Shown here: one piece after another, positions 1 through 6,540 of the stretch
Position numbering within the stretch: position 1 is the stretch's first letter
Layout of the letters: every line of letters starts with the position of its first letter
IMG/VR virus record: IMGVR_UViG_3300030116_000725
Location: 21,952 to 44,425 of that record
Length of the DNA stretch: 22,474 bases
Source of the DNA: a virus
Strand: one strand, 5' to 3'
Translations under genes and position numbers: made by a program
Notes under the pieces: generated by a model
The model's database searches: none
The model's input: the letters and a program-made list of their open reading frames with translations, nothing else
What the model was told of the DNA's origin: nothing

Positions 1-1
1 G

Positions 2-166
2 GACTTAACTGATGAACAGAAGATGATGGTGAATCATATAAACGACATACAAAACAAACAAGCATCTAATGGTTTTATTGCAGACCAACTTAGAGTAGGT
101 CACGATGCGTTTGTTAATATGTTAAAACAATCATTAGAGTCTGAAGAAGAGGTTAAAGAAGACTAA
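2..166 (+). CDS. C-terminal part of a small hypothetical phage protein
   Basis: The open frame runs from the window edge to a TAA at 164-166, giving the last 54 residues of a protein whose start lies outside. It begins DLTDEQKMMVNHIND and ends in an acidic tail (ESEEEVKED). The composition is that of a soluble helical protein, with no cysteine, signal or membrane segment. Its stop overlaps the start of the next gene (TAATG), so it is probably the upstream member of the same transcript. I associate this type of sequence with small conserved proteins next to head genes in marine phages, but I cannot assign a function. Confidence 0.6.
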   Translation, partial: DLTDEQKMMVNHINDIQNKQASNGFIADQLRVGHDAFVNMLKQSLESEEEVKED

Positions 167-615
167 TGCTTATAAGGAAAAGTTCTCAGGGTCATTACTT
201 ACGACTATATAGGAATACAACTCCCGGTGCTACTAGGACAAAAAAATACCCAGATGGTACGACTGAGACCCTGACTTATCCTTCTAGGTATAAATATTTC
301 TTGGTTGTAGATGGTGAGATTGTTCAGAGAAGTGATAGTTGGGCAACGATTGAACAGGCGTATGTTGATAGATGTGATAGCAGTCACGGGGGTGGTCATG
401 GTAGGCTAGACCCCGGACATCATCATCTTATTAACTGTGTAGCTACTTCACAGTCCGATTATCCTACAATGGATAATACAAAAGCAGAGATACAAGATTT
501 TTACGATAAGAGAAGTATATCTTACTCTAGCTCAGAAACTAAGTCAGAGTTGCTATCTAGAATAGTTCCAATGATGGCTGGAGATGAAGAGGTTTCTAAA
601 CATTTAAAGGTTTGA
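166..615 (+). CDS. Hypothetical protein with C-terminal HeH/SAP-like domain
   Basis: 149 residues, starting at the ATG that overlaps the preceding stop (TAATG). Residues 1-65 look like beta strands (GHYLRLYRNTT, YKYFLVVDGEIVQRS). The middle has a Gly/His stretch (SSHGGGHGRLDPGHHH). Residues about 99-134 (YPTMDNTKAEIQDFYDK, then TKSELLSRI) fit the helix-extended-loop-helix pattern of HeH/LEM/SAP domains: 'TKAEI..FYD...I.Y....TK.ELL..I'. In phages such domains are found on small head or DNA-associated proteins and generally bind nucleic acid or a partner protein. The domain call rests on pattern recognition only. The role is probably structural or DNA-associated. Confidence 0.6.
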   Translation: MLIRKSSQGHYLRLYRNTTPGATRTKKYPDGTTETLTYPSRYKYFLVVDGEIVQRSDSWATIEQAYVDRCDSSHGGGHGRLDPGHHHLINCVATSQSDYPTMDNTKAEIQDFYDKRSISYSSSETKSELLSRIVPMMAGDEEVSKHLKV

Positions 616-616
616 T

Positions 617-925
617 ATGAGTTTATATAAATACACACAGAAAGAAGCATCTAATCTATTAATAGGGCAAAATGGTTTCGATGTTATAGGAACACACGAC
701 ACTAATGTTGTGAATCCAGACACAGGTTCTTGGATTGCTATTCAAGCCTTAGGTAAAGACACGGAAGGAACTACTGAGTTTCTTAAAATAAAGGTTACAT
801 CTAATATAGGGGATAATATAGATTCATTTGTAAATCTGATACCCGGAGAAATACTTTATGGTAACTTTAGTGGGATTGTAAACCACACAGATTCTTCAGC
901 GGTATGCATAGCTTACAGAGGGTAA
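617..925 (+). CDS. Hypothetical beta-rich protein, possibly virion-associated
   Basis: 102 residues; the ATG lies one base after the TGA of the previous gene, so it is almost certainly co-transcribed and translationally coupled. The sequence alternates hydrophobic strand-like segments and turns (GSWIAIQALGKD, TEFLKIKVTSNIGD, VNLIPGEILYGNFSGIV, SAVCIAYRG). There is no signal peptide or transmembrane helix. Small all-beta proteins of this type, ending in a strand such as 'YGNFSGI', are common near the head genes of tailed phages and are often suspected to be decoration or accessory virion proteins. That is inference from context, not a recognised family. Confidence 0.55.
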   Translation: MSLYKYTQKEASNLLIGQNGFDVIGTHDTNVVNPDTGSWIAIQALGKDTEGTTEFLKIKVTSNIGDNIDSFVNLIPGEILYGNFSGIVNHTDSSAVCIAYRG

Positions 926-939
926 GAAGAACTTATAGA

Positions 940-1014
940 ATGGAAAGAAGACTTAAGATGCAAAAACTTTCTATGTGGCAAAAAATTAAAAATTGGTTTA
1001 AAAAAATATTTTGA
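940..1014 (+). CDS. Candidate 24-residue cationic amphipathic peptide
   Basis: A short reading frame in the gap between the 617-925 gene and the lipoprotein gene. ATG at 940 is preceded by purine-rich GGTAAGAAG; an in-frame ATG at residue 7 is preceded by GGAAAGAAG. The first half reads MERRLKMQKLSM and the second WQKIKNWFKKIF. It has eight Lys/Arg against one Glu, and hydrophobic residues at 5, 7, 10, 12, 13, 16, 19, 20, 23 and 24, a spacing of 3-4 that gives an amphipathic helix with Trp and Phe at the end. This resembles membrane-disrupting cationic peptides, and the neighbours are lysis-type genes. The frame is very short and lies in AT-rich DNA, which by itself favours Lys/Phe/Ile codons, so chance is a real alternative. 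Confidence 0.4.
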   Translation: MERRLKMQKLSMWQKIKNWFKKIF

Positions 1015-1044
1015 ATAATAAAATAAAAAAGGAGAGTTGTCAAG

Positions 1045-1272
1045 TTGTTAGTACGAGTTATGATATCCCTGTTAAATACATTAATGCTAAGCGGTTGCAG
1101 TCAAGGTTGGAGCGTAGCAAATCTAGAGCTGTCACCACAGGATACAGTTACAAATACGGTTTTTATAGAAGTAATGGGGATTGACTCAGTCTTACATTAT
1201 TATCACGGTAGGGTTTACGAAGCTTCTAATTGGTGCTGGGTTCATCACCAATATGAAGATGTGGTGAAATGA
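1045..1272 (+). CDS. Small lipoprotein with lipobox, o-spanin-like by position
   Basis: 75 residues. I chose TTG at 1045 because GGAG at 1031-1034 is well placed for it and the signal peptide would then be complete; the first in-frame ATG is residue 6. Residues 1-17 are a short signal (MLVRVMISLLNTLMLSGC) ending in a lipobox LSGC with lipidation expected at Cys18. The mature part, about 58 residues, is mostly strand-like with aromatic residues near the end (LHYYHGRV, NWCWVHHQY) and one more Cys. It would sit in the outer or inner membrane of a Gram-negative host. The next gene overlaps it (ATGA) and encodes a membrane-anchored coiled coil, which recalls the two-component spanins. The mature part is not Pro-rich like classical Rz1, so the function remains an inference. 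Confidence 0.55.
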   Translation: MLVRVMISLLNTLMLSGCSQGWSVANLELSPQDTVTNTVFIEVMGIDSVLHYYHGRVYEASNWCWVHHQYEDVVK

Positions 1273-1589
1273 GTGGAAAACCTGATACCGCTAGAAGTTA
1301 TCGCACTACCATTCTTGATGATAACGCCATTGTTAGCATTAATCTCAAATGGCTTGCTCAAGGATGTGTCCTTGTTGCAGTTTTGGTATATGGCTACTGG
1401 CAAATTGAAAACAGGATTAAATCACTTGAAGATAAAGTTGCTAATGCAGATGAACAAATTGGGAATCTACTTGATAAACACATCGTGGAAGAAAGGGCTC
1501 AACGAGAAGAGTTGGCAGAGAAAGTAGCGTTTTACGAAAAGGAATTAAATTTAAACCCATTTAGCTGGGGAAAGCGGAAAAATAAATAA
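1269..1589 (+). CDS. Single-pass membrane protein with coiled coil, i-spanin-like
   Basis: 106 residues; the ATG overlaps the TGA of the lipoprotein gene (ATGA), implying coupled translation. A single hydrophobic helix covers residues about 28-44 (WLAQGCVLVAVLVYGYW) after a polar N-terminus, followed by a long heptad-like helix at about 46-95 (IENRIKSLEDKVANADEQI, then EERAQREELAEKVAFYEKEL) and a basic tail (GKRKNK). This topology, with a short inside segment, one membrane helix and an external coiled coil, is that of inner-membrane spanins. It is also typical of widespread small membrane proteins of marine phages with no known role. Being coupled to a lipoprotein and close to an endolysin favours a lysis function. 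Confidence 0.6.
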   Translation: MSGKPDTARSYRTTILDDNAIVSINLKWLAQGCVLVAVLVYGYWQIENRIKSLEDKVANADEQIGNLLDKHIVEERAQREELAEKVAFYEKELNLNPFSWGKRKNK

Positions 1590-1906
1590 TGGATTTTATG
1601 GCAATATACGGAGAGGCTGGGATGATAGGCGTTGTCGGGGTAATGTTCGTCTATCTAGTAATGTCTTTATCTAAGAAGAGTGAGACACAGCAAGAGGCTT
1701 TAGAAAATTTAAAAGTAGAAAACAAGGGTCAAAGCGAAACACTAGAGAATATGGAAGGAATGATTATTAAGTTAATAGGAAGATGGAATCAGTCTGATGA
1801 TAAACTTGATAGAAAGTTCGATGCTCTTACAAAAGAAATAAATGATTTAGATAATCAAGTTTCTAGAATAGATGGTTCGCTATCTAGGATAAATGGAAAA
1901 CATTAA
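1589..1906 (+). CDS. Membrane-anchored coiled-coil protein, holin- or spanin-like
   Basis: 105 residues, starting at the ATG overlapping the previous stop (TAATG). An N-terminal membrane helix spans about residues 9-27 (EAGMIGVVGVMFVYLVMSL), followed by a charged segment and a continuous coiled coil (ETQQEALENLKVENK, DDKLDRKFDALTKEINDLDN, ISRIDGSLSRI-type heptads). It has the same one-helix-plus-coil design as the gene before it, but I see no sequence similarity beyond that. Small proteins of this type in lysis regions have been called holins or accessory lysis proteins. The sequence does not settle whether the coil is cytoplasmic or periplasmic. Confidence 0.55.
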   Translation: MDFMAIYGEAGMIGVVGVMFVYLVMSLSKKSETQQEALENLKVENKGQSETLENMEGMIIKLIGRWNQSDDKLDRKFDALTKEINDLDNQVSRIDGSLSRINGKH

Positions 1907-1907
1907 A

Positions 1908-2054
1908 ATGGATAGTTTGAAAGTTACTGGATTAAGTACAAGCTTAGGCTTTGTTTACTGGACAGATTTAATATCTGGTATATTAATGTGTGTTATGTTT
2001 GCAATACAAATTTATTATTTATATTTAAAAACAAAAAAGATAAAGGAAAGTTAA
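1908..2054 (+). CDS. 48-residue single-helix membrane protein, holin candidate
   Basis: ATG at 1908, one base after the stop of the preceding gene; stop TAA at 2052-2054. It begins MDSLKVTGLSTSLGFVYW. Residues about 20-40 form a strongly hydrophobic helix (LISGILMCVMFAIQIYYLYL), followed by a short basic tail (KTKKIKES). The pattern '(M)..LKVTG.S......', then one membrane helix and a Lys-rich end, is familiar to me from tiny predicted holins next to endolysin genes of marine phages. A holin would form lesions in the inner membrane and release the endolysin encoded at 3089. Only the size, topology and position support this. Confidence 0.6.
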   Translation: MDSLKVTGLSTSLGFVYWTDLISGILMCVMFAIQIYYLYLKTKKIKES

Positions 2055-2055
2055 T

Positions 2056-2232
2056 ATGTTAATGAAAATGATAGCAGATGAATTATTATCTGATAAAACA
2101 GGTGATGAGATTATTGATGAAATTAATAAAGCTGTTGATATCCCAATTATCAGTGAAAAAACAGAAAAGGCTATATTAGAAGCTCTTTGGAAAGTAATCA
2201 AAGGCGTTCTACTTAAAAAGATTGGTGTATAA
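2056..2232 (+). CDS. 58-residue helical hypothetical protein
   Basis: ATG at 2056, one base after the previous stop, with AAGGAAAG at 2043-2050 as ribosome binding site; stop TAA at 2230-2232 overlaps the next start. The in-frame ATG at residue 3 is a less favoured alternative. It begins MLMKMIADELLSDKTGDE, has a central DIPIISEKTEKA, and ends in a basic hydrophobic stretch (WKVIKGVLLKKIGV). It looks helical and mostly soluble, with a C-terminal helix that could lie on a membrane. Motifs like 'IP.ISEKTE..I' recur in small proteins encoded beside lysis genes of marine phages. No function is known to me. Confidence 0.6.
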   Translation: MLMKMIADELLSDKTGDEIIDEINKAVDIPIISEKTEKAILEALWKVIKGVLLKKIGV

Positions 2233-2552
2233 TGCCTGCCAAGAAAGGAAAAAAGAAAGACTCTAGACTTAAAAGAGCTGGTGTATCTGGTTATAATAAA
2301 CCCAAGAGAACACCTAACCATCCTACTAAGTCACATATAGTTGTTGCTAAGGAAGGTAGTAAAATAAAGACAATACGCTTTGGTCAGCAGGGTAAAAGAG
2401 TTGGTAAGCTTTCAGGTACTGCAGGTAAACCTAAGAAGGGTGAGTCTGCTAGAATGAAAGCAAAACGTAAATCATTTAAGGCTCGTCACGCTAAGAACAT
2501 TGCCAGAGGTAAGATGTCAGCGGCTTGGTGGGCTAATAAGGTGAAATGGTAA
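2232..2552 (+). CDS. Highly basic small protein (about 32% Lys+Arg)
   Basis: 106 residues, starting at ATG in TAATG overlap with the previous gene. I count 25 Lys and 9 Arg against 3 acidic residues, spread along the whole chain, with many Gly, Ser and Pro, as in disordered DNA-binding tails. It begins MPAKKGKKKDSRLKRAG and ends in the more ordered MSAAWWANKVKW. The terminal 'SAxWWANKVKW'-type motif looks like a conserved family signature, although I cannot name the family with certainty. It is the first of three consecutive basic proteins, all joined by TAATG overlaps. Likely roles are binding nucleic acid in the virion or in the host, or binding an acidic partner. Confidence 0.65.
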   Translation: MPAKKGKKKDSRLKRAGVSGYNKPKRTPNHPTKSHIVVAKEGSKIKTIRFGQQGKRVGKLSGTAGKPKKGESARMKAKRKSFKARHAKNIARGKMSAAWWANKVKW

Positions 2553-2716
2553 TGAAGAAAAAAGTAAAAGCACCTGCCGGGTATCACTGGATGAAGTCAG
2601 GCAGAGGATTAAAGCTAATGAAGCATTCTGGTAAGTTTAAACCACATAAGGGCGCTAGTCTTACTGCAGATTTTGCAGTGCAAATGAAACATTCTAAACC
2701 AAGAAAGAAAAAGTAA
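2552..2716 (+). CDS. 54-residue basic protein
   Basis: ATG at 2552 overlaps the stop of the preceding gene (TAATG), and its own TAA at 2714-2716 overlaps the next ATG. The two overlaps and the composition argue that this short frame is real. It carries 15 Lys and 2 Arg against one acidic residue. It begins MKKKVKAPAGYHWMKSGRG, has several His (YHW, KHSGKF, KPHKG, MKHS), and ends KPRKKK. The central 'GYHWM..G..LM' pattern is reminiscent of short basic proteins seen in marine phage genomes. Function unknown; nucleic-acid binding is plausible. Confidence 0.65.
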   Translation: MKKKVKAPAGYHWMKSGRGLKLMKHSGKFKPHKGASLTADFAVQMKHSKPRKKK

Positions 2717-3096
2717 TGGCTACAGCTAAAAAGAAAGACCCAAAGAAGTGGGCTAGGGCAAAGGCAAGAGCTAGAGCTAAGATGGGTGGACACTCAGCTA
2801 GAGCTATGCAACTTGCAGTTAAGTACTATAAGCAAGCTGGTGGAAGATATTCTGGAAAGAAAAGTTCTGGTAATAAACTTTCTAAATGGTCAAAACAAAA
2901 GTGGGATTATGTCAGTAAGGGAGATAAGAAAAAACCGAAAAGAAAAAGAGGGCGTTACTTACCTGAATCAGTTAGGAAAAGTCTCAGTCCCGGTCAAAAA
3001 AGTGCTACAAACAGAGCAAAAAGAAAAGCCTCTGCTTCAGGAAGAAGAAAGGCTAAATATAGTAAATCAATAGCAAGGAAGGTTCGCAATGCCTAG
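2716..3096 (+). CDS. Basic protein resembling the DUF5872 family
   Basis: 126 residues with 29 Lys and 15 Arg against 4 acidic residues. The N-terminal third is Ala/Lys/Arg-rich (KWARAKARARAKMGG). Residues about 47-105 follow a pattern I recognise from DUF5872 proteins: '..GNKLSKWSKQKWDYVS', then 'GRYLPESVRKSLSP' and 'SATNRAKRKASASG'. The family is of unknown function and occurs in phages and in some eukaryotic viruses and algae. The start overlaps the previous stop (TAATG), and the end overlaps the endolysin start by 8 bases. Together with the two genes before it, it forms a histone-like basic trio. DNA compaction or binding is an inference from composition alone. Confidence 0.7.
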   Translation: MATAKKKDPKKWARAKARARAKMGGHSARAMQLAVKYYKQAGGRYSGKKSSGNKLSKWSKQKWDYVSKGDKKKPKRKRGRYLPESVRKSLSPGQKSATNRAKRKASASGRRKAKYSKSIARKVRNA

Positions 3097-3469
3097 ATTC
3101 GGAAAAAGAAGTAAAGAAAGATTAAAAGGTGTAGACGCTAGATTAGTTAACGTTCTTAATGAACTTATAAAAATTATGGATGTTACCATAATAGAAGGAT
3201 TGCGTAGTGAAGAAAGACAGAAAGAGCTATTGGCTAAGGGGGCAACGAAAGTAAGATACTCCAAACATATGGATGGAAAGGCGGTAGACTTAGCCCCCTA
3301 TCCGATAGACTGGAACAATAGAGATGGCTTTCACTATATGGGTGGAATGATACGTGGTATAGCACACAAGCTTGGACTTAAGGTAAGATGGGGTGGTGAC
3401 TGGGATTCTGATGGCGATGTGAAAGATAATGGATTTGATGACCTAGTACACGTGGAGATACTTGATTAA
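3089..3469 (+). CDS. Endolysin: M15-family zinc peptidase (L-Ala-D-Glu/D-Ala carboxypeptidase type)
   Basis: 126 residues, the usual length for single-domain phage M15 endolysins. The metal-binding pattern is complete: SKHMDGKAVDLAP gives His60 and Asp67, and DDLVHVEI near the end gives His121. EGLRSEERQKELLAKG (residues 36-51) is the conserved region before the first motif, and WGGDWDSDGD (101-110) matches the segment before the catalytic Asp/His. The enzyme would cut the peptide part of peptidoglycan, releasing progeny. There is no signal peptide, so export needs a holin, for which the membrane proteins at 1589-2054 are candidates. The ATG at 3089 lies inside the previous gene, and the stop overlaps the next start (TAATG). 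Confidence 0.9.
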   Translation: MPRFGKRSKERLKGVDARLVNVLNELIKIMDVTIIEGLRSEERQKELLAKGATKVRYSKHMDGKAVDLAPYPIDWNNRDGFHYMGGMIRGIAHKLGLKVRWGGDWDSDGDVKDNGFDDLVHVEILD

Positions 3470-6400
3470 TGCCTAAGGCTAGTATTAATATAAACGACTT
3501 TGGTAGAGGTATAAACACAGTTAAGAACCCTAGAGATTTAGCAATAGGTGAGTCTCCTAACATAGTTAACTTTGATACATCTAATAGAGGTGAGTTAAGA
3601 CCTAGAAGTTATTTCAATGCACAAATAAATGGTAGCTCTTTAAGGCTTAATAACGGTGTAGATGTTCTTACAGCGTCAATAAATCCCGGGTATGGATTGT
3701 ATTACTTTGAAGCTGATGAAGCCACTGGGCTTAGAGGTGTTACATTTACTGCTGATGGAGCTGGTACATACAGTACTAAAGATGGTAATAATATAATATT
3801 TTTAGCGGCAAGTAATACTATTAGAATAAATAATGATGACTTTTGGACTGAGAATAATATACTTTCTTCAGCTACGAATTTCCCAGTAAAGATTAAAATT
3901 TCAGGAACTGCTAATAACAATGGAACTTTTACAATTACTGGAATAGGTGGCGATGTAGACCCGTTTGGGCCTACCTTAGGTTCAACTTGGAATCCTACTG
4001 GAACTGACAATTTTGTAAATAATTATATAAAGGTTGCAGAAGACCTTACAGATGAAAATGTTGCGGCAAGTACTAGTGTTACTATACAAAGAATAGGTCT
4101 TGTAGGAGACCAGTTATTAGCATTAGGTAATACAGATGACAATAAAGTAGACGTGTATTCAGATAGTTCTGATGCTTGGTCTGCCGATAAGATTACAGTA
4201 GTAAATTCATTAGAGACAAATGAGAGCCCTGAATATGTATTTTACTATATAGACTCATCGCTCAGAGTTGCTGATGGGAATTTTAAAAACGAATCCACTC
4301 CTAAATGGTATGGCTTTATAGATAGGAATCAATTCCAATACAACCAAGGTACTAGCTCTGAAAATGTAAGAAGAACAATAGAACCAAACTTTTATGAGGA
4401 AGATAATGACTTAGTACCGCCAACCGAATTTAATTTAGAGACAACTATAAATGGTTCAGACGAGTTCCCAACATCTGGCTCTGGTTGGGGTTTTGCAATA
4501 AACGAAACAAATGATGAGGGTGAATTTAGTCCCGGTGACTACGAGTTTTGTGCTACGTTTATATATGATGGCAAACAAGAGTCTTTAATAAAAAAGGCTA
4601 GCGGAACTAAAACTTTAGAAGGTTTTAAGAAAATATGCTTTAATGTTTACGCTCATGACAATGGAACTTTAAGATACCCAAGAAGAGTTACTGGGGGTAG
4701 GGTATATTTTAGGGAAGCAGAGTCTAGAGACCCTTGGGTTTTGATAGCTGATATAGATATTAGAAGAGGTGTTAGGGCATCTTTAGTCGATGAATATAAA
4801 GGATGGATTGAAGACGGAACTGGAGAATTTAGAATTACTGAAAATACAACTACTGGAGATAGAGATTTTAGCACTACAGCATCTGATAATCACTGGGTTT
4901 TATTTGCACAGAGACCTAATATAGATACATATGAAAGTATAAATGGTTACTCTCCTAATGATACAAAACAAATTGCATTTGGTAAGATAGGCTCAGGTTA
5001 TAAAACAGCGGTAGTAGCTAATAGAAGAACTTTTGTAGCTAATGTATTATACGATGATAACGCTACTAGTAGCTCTGATGATAATACAGAGTTTCAACAC
5101 TATGGTGATAGGATAATGTTTAGCGAAGTAGGCAAGTATGACTTGTTTCCTAATTTTAATTTTATAGATGTTGTTAAAGGTGATGGGGAAGACTATGTAA
5201 AACTAGAGTCCTATGCTGATAGATTACTAGCATATAAACAAAGAACACTACAAATATTAAATGTATCATCTCCCTCCCCTTCTAATTGGTTTCTTGAGAC
5301 TACTATACAGGAAGGTGGTGTTACTAAACCTTACTCAGTATGCAAGGGTAGAGGTGGTGTTATATGGGCAAACACGAGTGGTGTTTACAGATATGATGGT
5401 TCATCAGTCAGGAAAGTTACAGATGGTAAAATAAAAGACTCAGAGTGGAAGACTTTTTCTCAGGTAGGTAAAATGTCGCTTGGATATATTGGAGACACAG
5501 ACCAAGTTATTATAATTTCTAGAGTTGATGGAGGTAGTTCAAGTTATGGAGATGCTTATATATATGATATAAGAACAGATTCTTTTTCTTTAGCTGAGGA
5601 CATTCACCCAAATCAAACTAGCACATTTAAACCACCCTTAACAAACTTCGTTAATGATTCAGAAGGTAAACTTATTGTAGCTTATGATACTGAGACAACA
5701 GACTTAGATGATGATGGCTCACCCGATAACAAAGTACACTTTACAGCTTGGAACGAAGGTGAAGGAACACATAAGATATATAAATTAGAAACCCCTGACT
5801 TAAGCTTTACAGAACCGCACAGAACTAAGAAAGTTTACAAGATATATGTTCATTACAAGTACACACATTCAGATAATGCAATAACAAATAATGAACCTAT
5901 TACAAAATCTAACGTGTATTACAGAGCTAATCAAAGAGGTAGTTGGAAGAATGTAACATCTGGAAGTATGGAAAATTCTGAGAACGTTCTTAGAAATGGA
6001 AACTTCGATAGGTATTGGTTAGGTTGGAATGATATATTCAATGACTCTAGTAGTAATGAAATAACTGATTGGACTTTTGTATCTGATGGTTCTGGTGGTA
6101 GAAAAGCTAAGTTTACAGCAACTGGTTCTCCTTCTATAGTTTTAACAAATAAAGAGATAATAGATGGTGGTTTAACCTACAATACTCAATTTACAGTTTC
6201 TGACTATTCTGCAGGTAACGTAAAGCTGAATGTAGGTGGAGTATCTGGTACAGCTAGAACGGCTGATGGTGACCATACAGAATCTTTTTCACCAAGTAGT
6301 GATGGCTATCTTATGATATCATGTAGTAATGATTTTGTAGGTAGTATAGACAATATAATAGTAAGACCTACTAGCTCTAGAGATTCTTATGGAGTTGCTG

Positions 6401-6540
6401 TCTTTGAATTAGAAGATACTAGAGGAGTTAGATGTCAGAGTATGGCTTTTAAAATAGAGACATCGCTTACTAATTCATCTAAGCTACATATAAATGATAT
6501 ACAAGTAGAGTATAGAGTGTTACAAAACAGGGTATTTTAA
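3469..6540 (+). CDS. Large tail/stabilisation-type structural protein with inserted carbohydrate-binding-like domain
   Basis: 1023 residues, ATG overlapping the endolysin stop. The N-terminus (NDFGRGINTVKNPRDL, then IGESPNIVNFDTSNRGELRP) has the look of P22-type stabilisation or tail-nozzle proteins, which are beta-propeller proteins of the podovirus tail tube. Residues about 95-207 form a likely separate beta domain (SGTANNNGTFTITGIGG, then VAEDLTDENVAASTSVTIQ) that recurs in phage tail proteins. The middle is strand-rich and propeller-like (YEYFCATF-type strands, GRGGVIWANTSGVYRYDGSS). Residues about 838-967 (NVLRNGNFDRYWLGWND to GSIDNIIVRP) resemble a CBM4/9-like jelly roll. After it the core resumes and ends in LHINDIQVEYRVLQ. 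It probably forms the distal tail and may touch host surface glycans. The family call is by pattern only. Confidence 0.65.
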   Translation: MPKASININDFGRGINTVKNPRDLAIGESPNIVNFDTSNRGELRPRSYFNAQINGSSLRLNNGVDVLTASINPGYGLYYFEADEATGLRGVTFTADGAGTYSTKDGNNIIFLAASNTIRINNDDFWTENNILSSATNFPVKIKISGTANNNGTFTITGIGGDVDPFGPTLGSTWNPTGTDNFVNNYIKVAEDLTDENVAASTSVTIQRIGLVGDQLLALGNTDDNKVDVYSDSSDAWSADKITVVNSLETNESPEYVFYYIDSSLRVADGNFKNESTPKWYGFIDRNQFQYNQGTSSENVRRTIEPNFYEEDNDLVPPTEFNLETTINGSDEFPTSGSGWGFAINETNDEGEFSPGDYEFCATFIYDGKQESLIKKASGTKTLEGFKKICFNVYAHDNGTLRYPRRVTGGRVYFREAESRDPWVLIADIDIRRGVRASLVDEYKGWIEDGTGEFRITENTTTGDRDFSTTASDNHWVLFAQRPNIDTYESINGYSPNDTKQIAFGKIGSGYKTAVVANRRTFVANVLYDDNATSSSDDNTEFQHYGDRIMFSEVGKYDLFPNFNFIDVVKGDGEDYVKLESYADRLLAYKQRTLQILNVSSPSPSNWFLETTIQEGGVTKPYSVCKGRGGVIWANTSGVYRYDGSSVRKVTDGKIKDSEWKTFSQVGKMSLGYIGDTDQVIIISRVDGGSSSYGDAYIYDIRTDSFSLAEDIHPNQTSTFKPPLTNFVNDSEGKLIVAYDTETTDLDDDGSPDNKVHFTAWNEGEGTHKIYKLETPDLSFTEPHRTKKVYKIYVHYKYTHSDNAITNNEPITKSNVYYRANQRGSWKNVTSGSMENSENVLRNGNFDRYWLGWNDIFNDSSSNEITDWTFVSDGSGGRKAKFTATGSPSIVLTNKEIIDGGLTYNTQFTVSDYSAGNVKLNVGGVSGTARTADGDHTESFSPSSDGYLMISCSNDFVGSIDNIIVRPTSSRDSYGVAVFELEDTRGVRCQSMAFKIETSLTNSSKLHINDIQVEYRVLQNRVF

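Noticed and set aside
993-1021. TTGGTT-N17-TAATAA as a possible sigma-70-type promoter before the lipoprotein gene.
   Set aside because: Both boxes match the consensus at only about half of the positions, and such matches are expected often in DNA this AT-rich.
2786-3073. A 95-residue plus-strand frame inside the third basic-protein gene.
   Set aside because: The overlapping frame at 2716-3096 has the DUF5872-like pattern and clean coupling at both ends; this one has no conserved pattern and no upstream support.
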